Assembly (NCBI RefSeq): GCF_026339875.1
Contig: NZ_JAPEPZ010000001.1
Span: 1,488,001-1,552,000 of the forward strand
Source: Streptomyces sp. NBC_01571
GTDB lineage: Bacteria > Actinomycetota > Actinomycetes > Streptomycetales > Streptomycetaceae
Reading direction: 5' to 3'
Length of the DNA: 64,000 bases
The notes under the pieces were generated by a model that saw nothing but the letters and a program-made list of their open reading frames with translations, searched no databases and was not told where the DNA came from. The translations under genes and the position numbers were made by a program. Positions 44,805-52,268 of the stretch are shown here, piece by piece (position 1 is the first letter of the stretch; the number at the start of each line of letters is the position of its first letter).

Positions 44805-45893
44805 GTGAACAACACTGGGACGCAGGCGCGCGCGGTCGATGTCGTGGTCGTAGGCGCCGGTCAGGCCGGACTGTCCAGCGCCTATCACCTGCGGCGCACC
44901 GGTCTCGAGCCGGAGCGCGACTTCGTGGTGCTGGACCACGCGCCGCGTCCCGGCGGCGCGTGGCAGTTCCGGTGGCCGTCGCTGACCTACGGCAAGGTGC
45001 ACGGAATGCACTCGCTGCCCGGCATGGAGCTGGAGGGCGCGGACCCGGCCCGTCCGTCCTCCGAGGTCATCGCCGAGTACTTCGACACCTATGAGCGCAC
45101 CTTCGATCTGCGGGTGCGGCGGCCCGTGGAGGTGACGGCCGTCCGGGAGGGCGCCGAGGGGCGACTGCTCGTCGAGACCTCCGACGGCACGTGGTCGGCG
45201 CGGGCGCTGATCAACGCGACCGGCACCTGGGACCGGCCGTTCTGGCCACGCTATCCGGGACAGGAGACCTTCCGTGGACGGCAGTTGCACACGGCGCAGT
45301 ACCCCGGGCCCCAGGAGTTCGCCGGGCAGCGGGTGGTCGTCGTGGGCGGTGGCGCGTCCGGCACCCAGCACCTGATGGAGATCGCTCCGTACGCGGCCGC
45401 GACCACGTGGGTGACACGGAAGCCGCCGGTCTTCCGCGAGGGGCCGTTCACCGAGGACTTCGGCCGGGCGGCCGTCGCGCTCGTCGAGGAACGGGTACGG
45501 GAGGGGCTGCCCCCCAAGAGCGTCGTCTCGGTGACGGGGCTGCCACTGAACGACGCGATCCGCCAGGCCCTCTCCGACGGGGTGCTGGACCGGCAGCCGA
45601 TGTTCGACCGGATCACTGCGGACGGCGTGGAGTGGGCCGACGGACACCGTGTGACCGCCGACGTCATCCTGTGGGCGACCGGGTTCCGCGCCGCCATCGA
45701 CCATCTCGCGCCGCTGCGGCTGCGCGAGCCGGGCGGCGGTATCCGTGTCGAGGGCACCCGTGCGGTGGCCGATCCGCGGATCCAGCTGGTCGGCTACGGA
45801 CCGTCGGCCAGCACCATCGGCGCCAACCGGGCCGGGCGCGCGGCGGTGCGGGACATCAGGCGGCTGCTGGCCGGAGTGCCCGCCGGCGCATGA
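44805..45893 (+). CDS. Flavin-containing monooxygenase (CzcO-like)
   Basis: The product is 362 residues. The FAD loop is VVVVGAGQAGLSSAYHL (about 12-28). The NADPH loop is VVVVGGGASGTQHLMEIA near 180, and a C-terminal ILWATGFRAAIDHL is the family's ATG motif. The Baeyer-Villiger/FMO fingerprint region reads PGQETFRGRQLHTAQYPGP. GTG 44805 was chosen because the FAD loop starts ten residues later. It follows ssuD by 74 bases on the same strand, so it may oxidise a sulfur-containing substrate as part of the same operon. That is inference. Confidence 0.85.
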   Translation: MNNTGTQARAVDVVVVGAGQAGLSSAYHLRRTGLEPERDFVVLDHAPRPGGAWQFRWPSLTYGKVHGMHSLPGMELEGADPARPSSEVIAEYFDTYERTFDLRVRRPVEVTAVREGAEGRLLVETSDGTWSARALINATGTWDRPFWPRYPGQETFRGRQLHTAQYPGPQEFAGQRVVVVGGGASGTQHLMEIAPYAAATTWVTRKPPVFREGPFTEDFGRAAVALVEERVREGLPPKSVVSVTGLPLNDAIRQALSDGVLDRQPMFDRITADGVEWADGHRVTADVILWATGFRAAIDHLAPLRLREPGGGIRVEGTRAVADPRIQLVGYGPSASTIGANRAGRAAVRDIRRLLAGVPAGA

Positions 45894-45912
45894 CGTCCCG
45901 CACGGCCGGCGT

Positions 45913-46758
45913 TCAGCTGGACGAGGCCGAGGCCCCGCTCGCCCGGTTGTTCCGGTTGAACTCGGCGACGTTCCTCTGATGCTCCTCGTAACTGGCCGTG
46001 AAGCGGGTGTCGCCCGGCTTGACGGTGACGAAGTACAGCCAGTCGCCCGGAGTCGGGTTGATCGCGGCGCGCATCGCGTCCTCGCCGGGGTTGGCGATCG
46101 GTGTGGGCGGCAGACCCATGCGCTCGTAGGAGTTGTAGGGGCTGTTGACCTTCGTGTCGCTCGTGGTCGTGTTCAGCGTGGACCGGTTCAGCGCGTAGTT
46201 GAGCGTGGAGTCCATCTGCAGCGGCATGCCCTGCTGAAGCCGGTTGAAGATCACCCGGGCCACCTTGGCCATGTCGGCCTTGGTGGCGGCCTCCGCCTGG
46301 ACGATGCTCGCGATGGTGACCACCTGATAGACGTCCATCGCGTTGCGCTGGGCTCCCGCGGTGATCGGGCTGCCGCGGAATCTCTTGTCGGCCGTGTCGA
46401 CCATGAAGCGCAGCAGCGACTCGGGCGTCGCTTCCTCGTCGACCGGGTACGTCGCCGGGAACAGGTACCCCTCGGGGTTGCCCGCCGCGACGACGGGCAG
46501 CTTCAGATGAGCCTTGGCCAGGGACTTCTTGGTGGCGCCCGACGGCAGGGCGAGCGCCTTGTCGACGGCCCGGTAGACCTGGCCCGAGCGCCAGCCCTCC
46601 GGGATCACGAGGGACGCGCGGGGCGCCTTCTCGCCTCCGACGATCAGCAGCGGCACCGCCACGGCGGTGACCGCCACGACGGCTCCGGTCGCGACGAGGG
46701 CTACCCGGCCCCGGCGCGTCAGTCGAATCGTGCTCCGTGGCGGAGTGTTCATCTGCAT
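45913..46758 (-). CDS. Endolytic transglycosylase MltG-like protein
   Basis: The product is 281 residues. A single membrane helix lies at about 19-42, then an extracytoplasmic YceG/MltG domain. Key segments are GNPEGYLFPATYPV, VTIASIVQAEA with the catalytic glutamate (Glu156), ARVIFNRLQQGMPLQMDSTLNYAL and PYNSYERMGLPPTPIANPG. MltG cuts nascent glycan strands near the membrane. At 281 residues it is shorter than the main MltG of about 350-600 residues in Streptomyces, so it is probably a paralogue. It is convergent with the monooxygenase gene (19 bases). Confidence 0.9.
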   Translation of the reverse strand: MQMNTPPRSTIRLTRRGRVALVATGAVVAVTAVAVPLLIVGGEKAPRASLVIPEGWRSGQVYRAVDKALALPSGATKKSLAKAHLKLPVVAAGNPEGYLFPATYPVDEEATPESLLRFMVDTADKRFRGSPITAGAQRNAMDVYQVVTIASIVQAEAATKADMAKVARVIFNRLQQGMPLQMDSTLNYALNRSTLNTTTSDTKVNSPYNSYERMGLPPTPIANPGEDAMRAAINPTPGDWLYFVTVKPGDTRFTASYEEHQRNVAEFNRNNRASGASASSS

Positions 46759-46801
46759 GCGGGCACGGTAACCCGCTAATGGTCACAAACCCGACATATC
46801 G

Positions 46802-48601
46802 TCATCTTGTCGGCGCCAGTTGGGCGTCCCGGCGGACGAGGGCCGCATAGCGTCCGTCCCGCTCCAACAGCTCCTCGTGCGTGCCGCGTTCGACCGCGTG
46901 GCCGGAATCCAGGACCACGATCTGGTCCGCGCCCCGGATGGTGGACAGCCGGTGCGCGATGGTGAGCGTGGTCCGGTTGGCCGACAGCGCGTCGATCGCC
47001 TCCTGGACGGCGCGCTCCGTGCGGGTGTCCAGGGCGCTGGTCGCCTCGTCGAGGATGAGGACCGGCGGGTCGCGCAGGATGGTGCGCGCGATGGCCAGGC
47101 GCTGCTTCTCCCCGCCGGAGAAGCGGTGTCCGCGCTCGCCCACGACCGTGTCGTACCCGTCGGGCAACGACGCGATGTGGTCGTGGATCTGGGCAGCCCG
47201 CGCCGCCGCCCGCAGTTCCTCGTCGGTGGCGTCCGGCCTGGCGAAGCGCAGGTTGTCCGCGACGGAGGCGTGGAAGAGGTACGTCTCCTGGGACACGACG
47301 CCGATTCCCCGCGCGAGCGTGTCGAAGTCGAGGTCGCGCACGTCGATCCCGTCGAGCGTGACGCGGCCGCCCGTGACGTCGTACAGCCTGGGCACCAGAT
47401 AGCTGAGCGTGGACTTGCCGGAACCGGTCGGGCCGACGACGGCGAGGCTGCCGCCGGCGGGCACCGTGATGTCGATGCCGTCGAGGATCGGGCCGCTCTT
47501 GTCGTCGTAGCGGAACTCGACGTCCTCGAAGCGGATCTCACCCTTGACCTGGTCGAGGTGGACCGGGCGCTCCGGCTCGGTGATGTCGATGGGCAGGTCC
47601 AGGTACTCGAAGATGCGCTGGAAGAGCGCGAGCGAGGTCTGGATCTGCACACCGGTGGACAGCAGGCTCACCGTCGGGCGGAACAGGCCCTGTTGCAGCG
47701 AGACGAAGGCGACGAGCGTACCCAGCGAGACGGACGGCCCGCCGAACTGGATGGCCATGCCCGCGGCCCAGTAGATGACGGCGGGCATGGCGGCCATCAC
47801 GATGCCGATGACGGACATCCGCCAGCGCCCCGCCATGTTCGACTTCACCTCGAGGTCGACCAGGCTGTCCGACTCCGCCTCGAAGGCCTTGGTGAGCGAG
47901 TCGCCGCGGCCCATCGTGCGGCCGAGCAGGATGCCGCTGACGGACAGCGACTCGGTGACGGTGGCGGCCATCGCGGCCATCTGCTTCTGCCGCTCGGTGG
48001 CGATCTTCTTGCGTTCGTTGCCCACACGCCGGCTGATCCACACGAAGACCGGCAGCAGGAGCAGCGAGACGACGGTGAGCCGCCAGTCGAGGACGATCAT
48101 CGCGACGATCGTGGCGACGACGCTCGTGAGGTTCGAGACCAGCGAGGTGGCGGTGGAGGTCACGGTCGCCTGCATGCCGCCGATGTCGTTGGCGATGCGG
48201 GACTGGACCTCTCCCGTGCGGGTGCGGGTGAAGAAGGCGAGCGACATGCGCTGCAGCCGGCCGTAGACGGCGGTGCGCAGGTCGTGCATGACGCGCTGGC
48301 CGACCGTCGTGGAGATGAGGGTCTGCAGTACGCCGAAGATGCTGGTGACGACCGCGCTGAGGATCATGCCGAGCGCGAGCAGGCTCAGCAGACCGGTACG
48401 GCCCTGGGGGATGGCGACGTCCAGGGTCTCCTTCAGCAGGAAGGGCGTCGCGACGGTGACGAGGGACGAGGCGCCGACCAGCAGGCCGACGATCGCGAGG
48501 CGGCCGCGGTAGGGCCGGAAGAGCTTCAGGATGCGGCGCACCTGCCGCGGCTGTTCACTCTCGGCGGGTGACGGGGTCCAGGTGGATTGCTCGGGGCGCA
48601 T
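46802..48601 (-). CDS. ABC exporter (fused permease and ATPase)
   Basis: The product is 599 residues. Six membrane helices (about 35-325) precede an intact ATPase domain: Walker A VVGPTGSGKSTLSYLV, Q-loop VVSQETYLF, signature FSGGEKQRLAIARTIL, Walker B VLILDEATSALD and switch histidine LTIAHRLSTI. It would act as a homodimer exporting a drug, lipid or peptide. It is transcribed away from a MarR regulator (115 bases between starts), which most likely controls it. Its stop lies 43 bases before the MltG start. Confidence 0.93.
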   Translation of the reverse strand: MRPEQSTWTPSPAESEQPRQVRRILKLFRPYRGRLAIVGLLVGASSLVTVATPFLLKETLDVAIPQGRTGLLSLLALGMILSAVVTSIFGVLQTLISTTVGQRVMHDLRTAVYGRLQRMSLAFFTRTRTGEVQSRIANDIGGMQATVTSTATSLVSNLTSVVATIVAMIVLDWRLTVVSLLLLPVFVWISRRVGNERKKIATERQKQMAAMAATVTESLSVSGILLGRTMGRGDSLTKAFEAESDSLVDLEVKSNMAGRWRMSVIGIVMAAMPAVIYWAAGMAIQFGGPSVSLGTLVAFVSLQQGLFRPTVSLLSTGVQIQTSLALFQRIFEYLDLPIDITEPERPVHLDQVKGEIRFEDVEFRYDDKSGPILDGIDITVPAGGSLAVVGPTGSGKSTLSYLVPRLYDVTGGRVTLDGIDVRDLDFDTLARGIGVVSQETYLFHASVADNLRFARPDATDEELRAAARAAQIHDHIASLPDGYDTVVGERGHRFSGGEKQRLAIARTILRDPPVLILDEATSALDTRTERAVQEAIDALSANRTTLTIAHRLSTIRGADQIVVLDSGHAVERGTHEELLERDGRYAALVRRDAQLAPTR

Positions 48602-48667
48602 GGGCTCCTACGGAAGGTGAGGGAACGATTACGGAGACGTGAGGAAAGATGCCTCACGGAGCCTAGC

Positions 48668-48692
48668 TCATTGTTACCTACACTCACAATGA
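48668..48692. promoter_or_regulatory. Inverted repeat TCATTGT-N11-ACAATGA, candidate MarR operator
   Basis: TCATTGT (48668-48674) and ACAATGA (48686-48692) are perfect 7-bp arms, in an A+T-rich island between the exporter and MarR genes. Centre-to-centre geometry fits a dimeric winged-helix protein. It lies 25 bases before the marR start, so it could serve for autorepression too. Confidence 0.6.
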
Positions 48693-48716
48693 ACGGCATC
48701 CTGTTATTGTTCCCGT

Positions 48717-49172
48717 ATGACCACCCCCGACGCCGACGGCCTCCTCGCCGAGCAGTTGCTGCGGCTCACCCGCCGCGTGCACCGCATCCAGAAGCGTCAT
48801 CTGGAGCAGCGCGGGCTGGGCATCACTCCGGCCCAGTCCCGGCTGCTGCGCACGCTCGCGCATTACGGCTCACCGCCGCGGATGGCCGATCTCGCCGAGC
48901 GGCTGGAGGTGGTCCCGCGGGCCGTGACCACGCTGGTCGACGGCCTGGAGGCGAGCGGAAAGGTGCGCCGGGTCCCCGATCCCAGCAATCGGCGGGTGAT
49001 CCGGATCGAGGTCACGGACCAGGGGCGCGCGGCGCTGCAGGAGTTGCGGGGCGCACGCCGGTCGGCCGCGGAGGAGATCCTGGCTCCGCTGTCGGACGAG
49101 CAGCGCGAGGTGCTCGGCGGGCTGCTGGACACGCTGGTGGACGGGATGCCCCGGCTGGAACGGCGCTGCTGA
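48717..49172 (+). CDS. MarR-family regulator
   Basis: The product is 151 residues. The winged helix-turn-helix reads ALAHYGSPPRMADLAERLEVVPRAVTTLVDGLEASGKVRRVPDPSNRRV in family order (parts: RMADLAERLEV, PRAVTTLVDGLEASG, wing PDPSNRRVIRIEVT), residues about 50-100. Flanking helices form the dimer interface. MarR proteins typically release DNA when they bind phenolic or drug ligands. Divergence from an ABC exporter and the palindrome between them make a local efflux switch very likely. Confidence 0.93.
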   Translation: MTTPDADGLLAEQLLRLTRRVHRIQKRHLEQRGLGITPAQSRLLRTLAHYGSPPRMADLAERLEVVPRAVTTLVDGLEASGKVRRVPDPSNRRVIRIEVTDQGRAALQELRGARRSAAEEILAPLSDEQREVLGGLLDTLVDGMPRLERRC

Positions 49173-49325
49173 GGCGCTCGGCGCGCGATGGACTCTGCGG
49201 GGGCCGCTGAGGACGCTCGGCGCACGCGATGCAGTCGGCAGGAGCTGCTGGGGGCGTTAAGCGCACCCGATGCACTCGGCGGGGGCCGCTGGGGCCGCTC
49301 GGCGCCCCCGATAAGCTCGGCGCGC
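49165..49325. repeat. Four degenerate ~40-bp tandem repeats after marR
   Basis: Units begin at about 49165, 49203, 49244 and 49285. Each opens with GC(T/C)GCTG(A/G)GG, continues with a CTCGGCGC-type block and CGATG, and ends in CTCGGCGGGGGCC-like sequence. The first unit overlaps the marR stop. No reading frame is preserved. Confidence 0.7.
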
Positions 49326-49425
49326 CGACGGGCCCCGCGGTCCCGCTCGTGATGCGGGAGCGGGTACGCGCGGTTCCCTCGGACTTGTCGGGACATCCCT
49401 TCGGCCTCAGCTGGCCCGGGAGACT

Positions 49426-51102
49426 TCAGCAGTACCGGTGATCCACCGTCAGCACCCCCTGCTCGGTGCCGAGAACGCGGTCATGGCAACCGTCGGACCC
49501 GCGCAGGGAGTAGCGCTCGCGCGTCGTCCCGACCGCGTGCCGCTGGTCGCGCGGCGCGTCGGATGTGTACGTCGCGTCGCCGTCATAGGTGTCGTCGAGC
49601 CGTGACCACGCGGTCCGCCGCCCGCCGCGCACCTCGTCCACCGCCGCCCGGTCACCGAGCCGCAGAACGGTCCGCAGCCGGGCGTCCGGTCCGAGCGTCG
49701 TCGTGCCGTCCATCGTGTACGTCCGGTGGGTGCGTGTCGCCCTGGCCGGCCCGCGCCCGTCGACGGTGACCGTCTGGTCGTCGCTCCAGGTTGCCTTCAG
49801 TCCGTCCGTGTCCTCGCCGTCGGTCCACCGGTGCACGGAGGTGTTCGCGAGCACGCGACGGACGGTGGTCGTCACCCGGCCGTGCGAGGTGTCGACGTAG
49901 CCGGAGACCGTGAGCCGGTGGCCACCCACCGTGTCGAGGCGCTCCGGCGAACCGGGCGTGTACGAGGAGGTGTTGGCGAGGGTGTCCGCCCTGACCTCGG
50001 TGAGCGCGCCGCTCACGTGGGCGCGCCGCGCGTCCTGCCAGACGAGGACGTTGACGGGGGCGCTCCAGCCGCTCTGCCCCTCGGGAACACCCACGACGGA
50101 CACGTCGACGTGGTGCGGACGGCCGTCGTCGAGAAGCCCGGCGAAGGGCGAGAGGTCGTATTCGATGGGCTTGACGTCGAAGGCGCGCGGTCCCGGGATC
50201 ACGTACCAGAGGAAGGGGTTGGACCAGCCGCCGGTCCACACGTTCGGGAACGGCTCCGCGATGCCGGCGAGTCGGCCGTCGACCTTGATCTGCACCTCAC
50301 GGTACGGACCGCCCGCCGCCTTGCAGGAGTACGGGGCCGCGTCGGGCACCGTCAGATACCAGAACTCCTCACAGCCACCGCCGGACCCGGTCGCGTACAC
50401 CTCGGCGACGATGCGCTCGCTGTTGCGCGGGGTGGTGAGGGTGCCGTTCTGGAGGGTGAGGACGCGGTCGGGGGTCGCGGCCGGCCGCGCGGCCCTCCCC
50501 TGCGCGTAGAAGGTCAGCGTGACCTTCACGTCGAGGACGCCGGTGTACGTGTCGTCGACGACGTTCCCGATGAGCATCTCGACGTCGCCGCGGCGCCGGA
50601 ACGTGTCGCTGTAGCGCGTCACGTCCTTCTCGACCGACCACTCGATGCCGTCGGGCGAGGGCTCGGGAGTGGACGTGCGGAAGATCTCCACGCCACCGAC
50701 GTGCAGATAGCCCAGCCGGTCGTACTGGCGGCCCTTGACCTTCCCGTCGAGTCGCAGGACGACCTTGCTCCAGTGGTCGCCGCAGCCGCCGGGCGGTGCG
50801 TACGTCCCCCGGTACGGCGTGAAGTCACTGAACTGTGCCTCGGCGAGCGTCACTTCGCAGGACTTGGTGGCCGGCCTGGACACCGCCGGGGCGGCGGTCA
50901 GCGGGTCGTGCCAGTCGGTGCCGAACTCCGCGGGGGCGGTGACCGGGGCGTGGGAACTGGTGACGGGGGCGCCGGGGGCAGTGACGGTGGCGTGGAGTGC
51001 GGCGCTCGGTAAGGGGGCCGCTGAAACCGGGCCCGTCGCGAGGCAGGTGCTCGCCGCGAGAAGCACTCCGGCGAGCATGGACATGACGATCCGTCTTCTC
51101 AT
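49426..51102 (-). CDS. Secreted peptide-N4-asparagine amidase A-like protein
   Basis: The product is 558 residues. Residues 1-30 are a signal peptide. The rest matches the PNGase A family known from plants and fungi: EVTLAEAQFSDFTPYRGTYAPPGGCGDHWSKVVLRLDGKVKGRQYDR by parts (VTLAEAQF, PPGGCGDHWSKVVL, YDRLGYLHVGGVEIFRTSTPEP), IEWSVEKDVTRY, FWYLTVPD, PYREVQIKVDGRLAGIAEPFPNVWTGG. Cysteines are paired in position, suiting an exported enzyme. PNGase A releases N-glycans from peptides. Start ATG 51102 begins the signal peptide. Confidence 0.88.
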   Translation of the reverse strand: MRRRIVMSMLAGVLLAASTCLATGPVSAAPLPSAALHATVTAPGAPVTSSHAPVTAPAEFGTDWHDPLTAAPAVSRPATKSCEVTLAEAQFSDFTPYRGTYAPPGGCGDHWSKVVLRLDGKVKGRQYDRLGYLHVGGVEIFRTSTPEPSPDGIEWSVEKDVTRYSDTFRRRGDVEMLIGNVVDDTYTGVLDVKVTLTFYAQGRAARPAATPDRVLTLQNGTLTTPRNSERIVAEVYATGSGGGCEEFWYLTVPDAAPYSCKAAGGPYREVQIKVDGRLAGIAEPFPNVWTGGWSNPFLWYVIPGPRAFDVKPIEYDLSPFAGLLDDGRPHHVDVSVVGVPEGQSGWSAPVNVLVWQDARRAHVSGALTEVRADTLANTSSYTPGSPERLDTVGGHRLTVSGYVDTSHGRVTTTVRRVLANTSVHRWTDGEDTDGLKATWSDDQTVTVDGRGPARATRTHRTYTMDGTTTLGPDARLRTVLRLGDRAAVDEVRGGRRTAWSRLDDTYDGDATYTSDAPRDQRHAVGTTRERYSLRGSDGCHDRVLGTEQGVLTVDHRYC

Positions 51103-51186
51103 GTGCGGTGTTCTACGGGGAGTCGGGACACCCCGCAATGGGCCTCACGGCCGCCGGTCGCGGCGCACAGGTGGCGACCAGGGTGC

Positions 51187-51915
51187 CTACGCCGCCAGAT
51201 CCGCCCTGTCCCCCATCACCACGACGGGGTGCCGACGCGGGTCGAGCGTGCGCAGCAGACGCTCCATGGCCGGCTTGGGCAGGCTCACGCAGGCCGACGT
51301 ACCACTGCCGTGGTCCAGGTGCAGCCAGATGCCGCCGCCCTTCGACCGGCCCTGGGGACGGCTCGGGTCGTCGGGCGGGGTGCCCGGGCGGCGGTTGTAG
51401 TTGATGGCGATGACATAGTCGAAGTCGTGCCAGTAGGACTTGGGCCAGCCGCGGGGGGCCTGGTACGACGGCGATCGGTCGTACGGGAGATGGGCGCCCG
51501 GGTCGTGGAGCACTCCGCCGGCGTCGGTGAGGGTGAACACCCCGACGGGGCTGCGCTTGTCGTCCTCGTGGTGGTCGGTGGTCCAGCCCTTCACCCCGTT
51601 GTGCGCCTTCCCCATGCGCTGTGTGTCCCACGTGGATCCGGACTTCGTGTAGAGAACGACCGTCGCGTCGGCGGAGTTCCTGCCCGCGCCGTAGACGGCC
51701 ACGACCTGACGGGCGTTGGGCGGGATGCGCGCCCGCAAGCGGTCACCGACCTCCGGGATCCGCGTGCCGTCGACACTGCCCGCGGGGGCCCGTTCGGCCT
51801 TCCCGCCCGCTTCGCCCCGCTCCGTCGCCGCATTGCCCCCTCCGGCCGGGCCACCGCATGCCGAAAGGACCATCGCGAGGACCCCGCATGCCGCCGCGGC
51901 GAGTCCCGTACGCAT
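51187..51915 (-). CDS. Lipoprotein with L,D-transpeptidase-like catalytic domain
   Basis: The product is 242 residues. It is a lipoprotein (MVLSACGG, Cys20). A polar linker precedes a YkuD-type domain: VVAVYGAGRNSADATVVLYTK, DDKRSPVGVFTLTDAGG and the active-site motif HGSGTSACVSLP with His202 and Cys209. The usual motif is HGT..GCISM; here serine-alanine precede the cysteine. Such enzymes cross-link or hydrolyse peptidoglycan peptides. ATG 51915 was chosen for its GAGGG and because it starts the signal peptide. It is divergent from an ABC exporter. Confidence 0.8.
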   Translation of the reverse strand: MRTGLAAAACGVLAMVLSACGGPAGGGNAATERGEAGGKAERAPAGSVDGTRIPEVGDRLRARIPPNARQVVAVYGAGRNSADATVVLYTKSGSTWDTQRMGKAHNGVKGWTTDHHEDDKRSPVGVFTLTDAGGVLHDPGAHLPYDRSPSYQAPRGWPKSYWHDFDYVIAINYNRRPGTPPDDPSRPQGRSKGGGIWLHLDHGSGTSACVSLPKPAMERLLRTLDPRRHPVVVMGDRADLAA

Positions 51916-52268
51916 CGCACCCTCGTTTCGCATGCGTTCCATCGTCGCACCACTTATCGGACGAACAGCCCTTTCCCTCCGTCCCTTTGGACACATGACG
52001 GCCTTCCGGACCCGCACCCGGCGGCCCGGAACGCGGTCGCGACCGCGGGCGCGACCGGGGGCGTCGCCCCGCTCGGGGGCGGATCGCGACGGGACGCGTC
52101 GGACGGGCCGAAACGTTGTCCCAACGGAAAAAACCGCTTGCTTCGGACTGCTCCCTGCCGCGAACCTTTCACGGTTTGCTGCCGGCCTCGGAGACCGGCC
52201 TGGTCGCCGAAACGTTGCGGCTTCCCCTCACCCCCGAACCCACCCCTTACACGAGCCACTGGGACGTC
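51916..52268. promoter_or_regulatory. Divergent promoter region with duplicated GCCGAAACGTTG
   Basis: No gene is seen in these 353 bases. GCCGAAACGTTG occurs at 52107-52118 and 52206-52217, 99 bases apart. The first copy continues into an inverted repeat CGTTG-TCC-CAACG. Both point toward the exporter gene and may be binding sites for one regulator. Confidence 0.5.
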
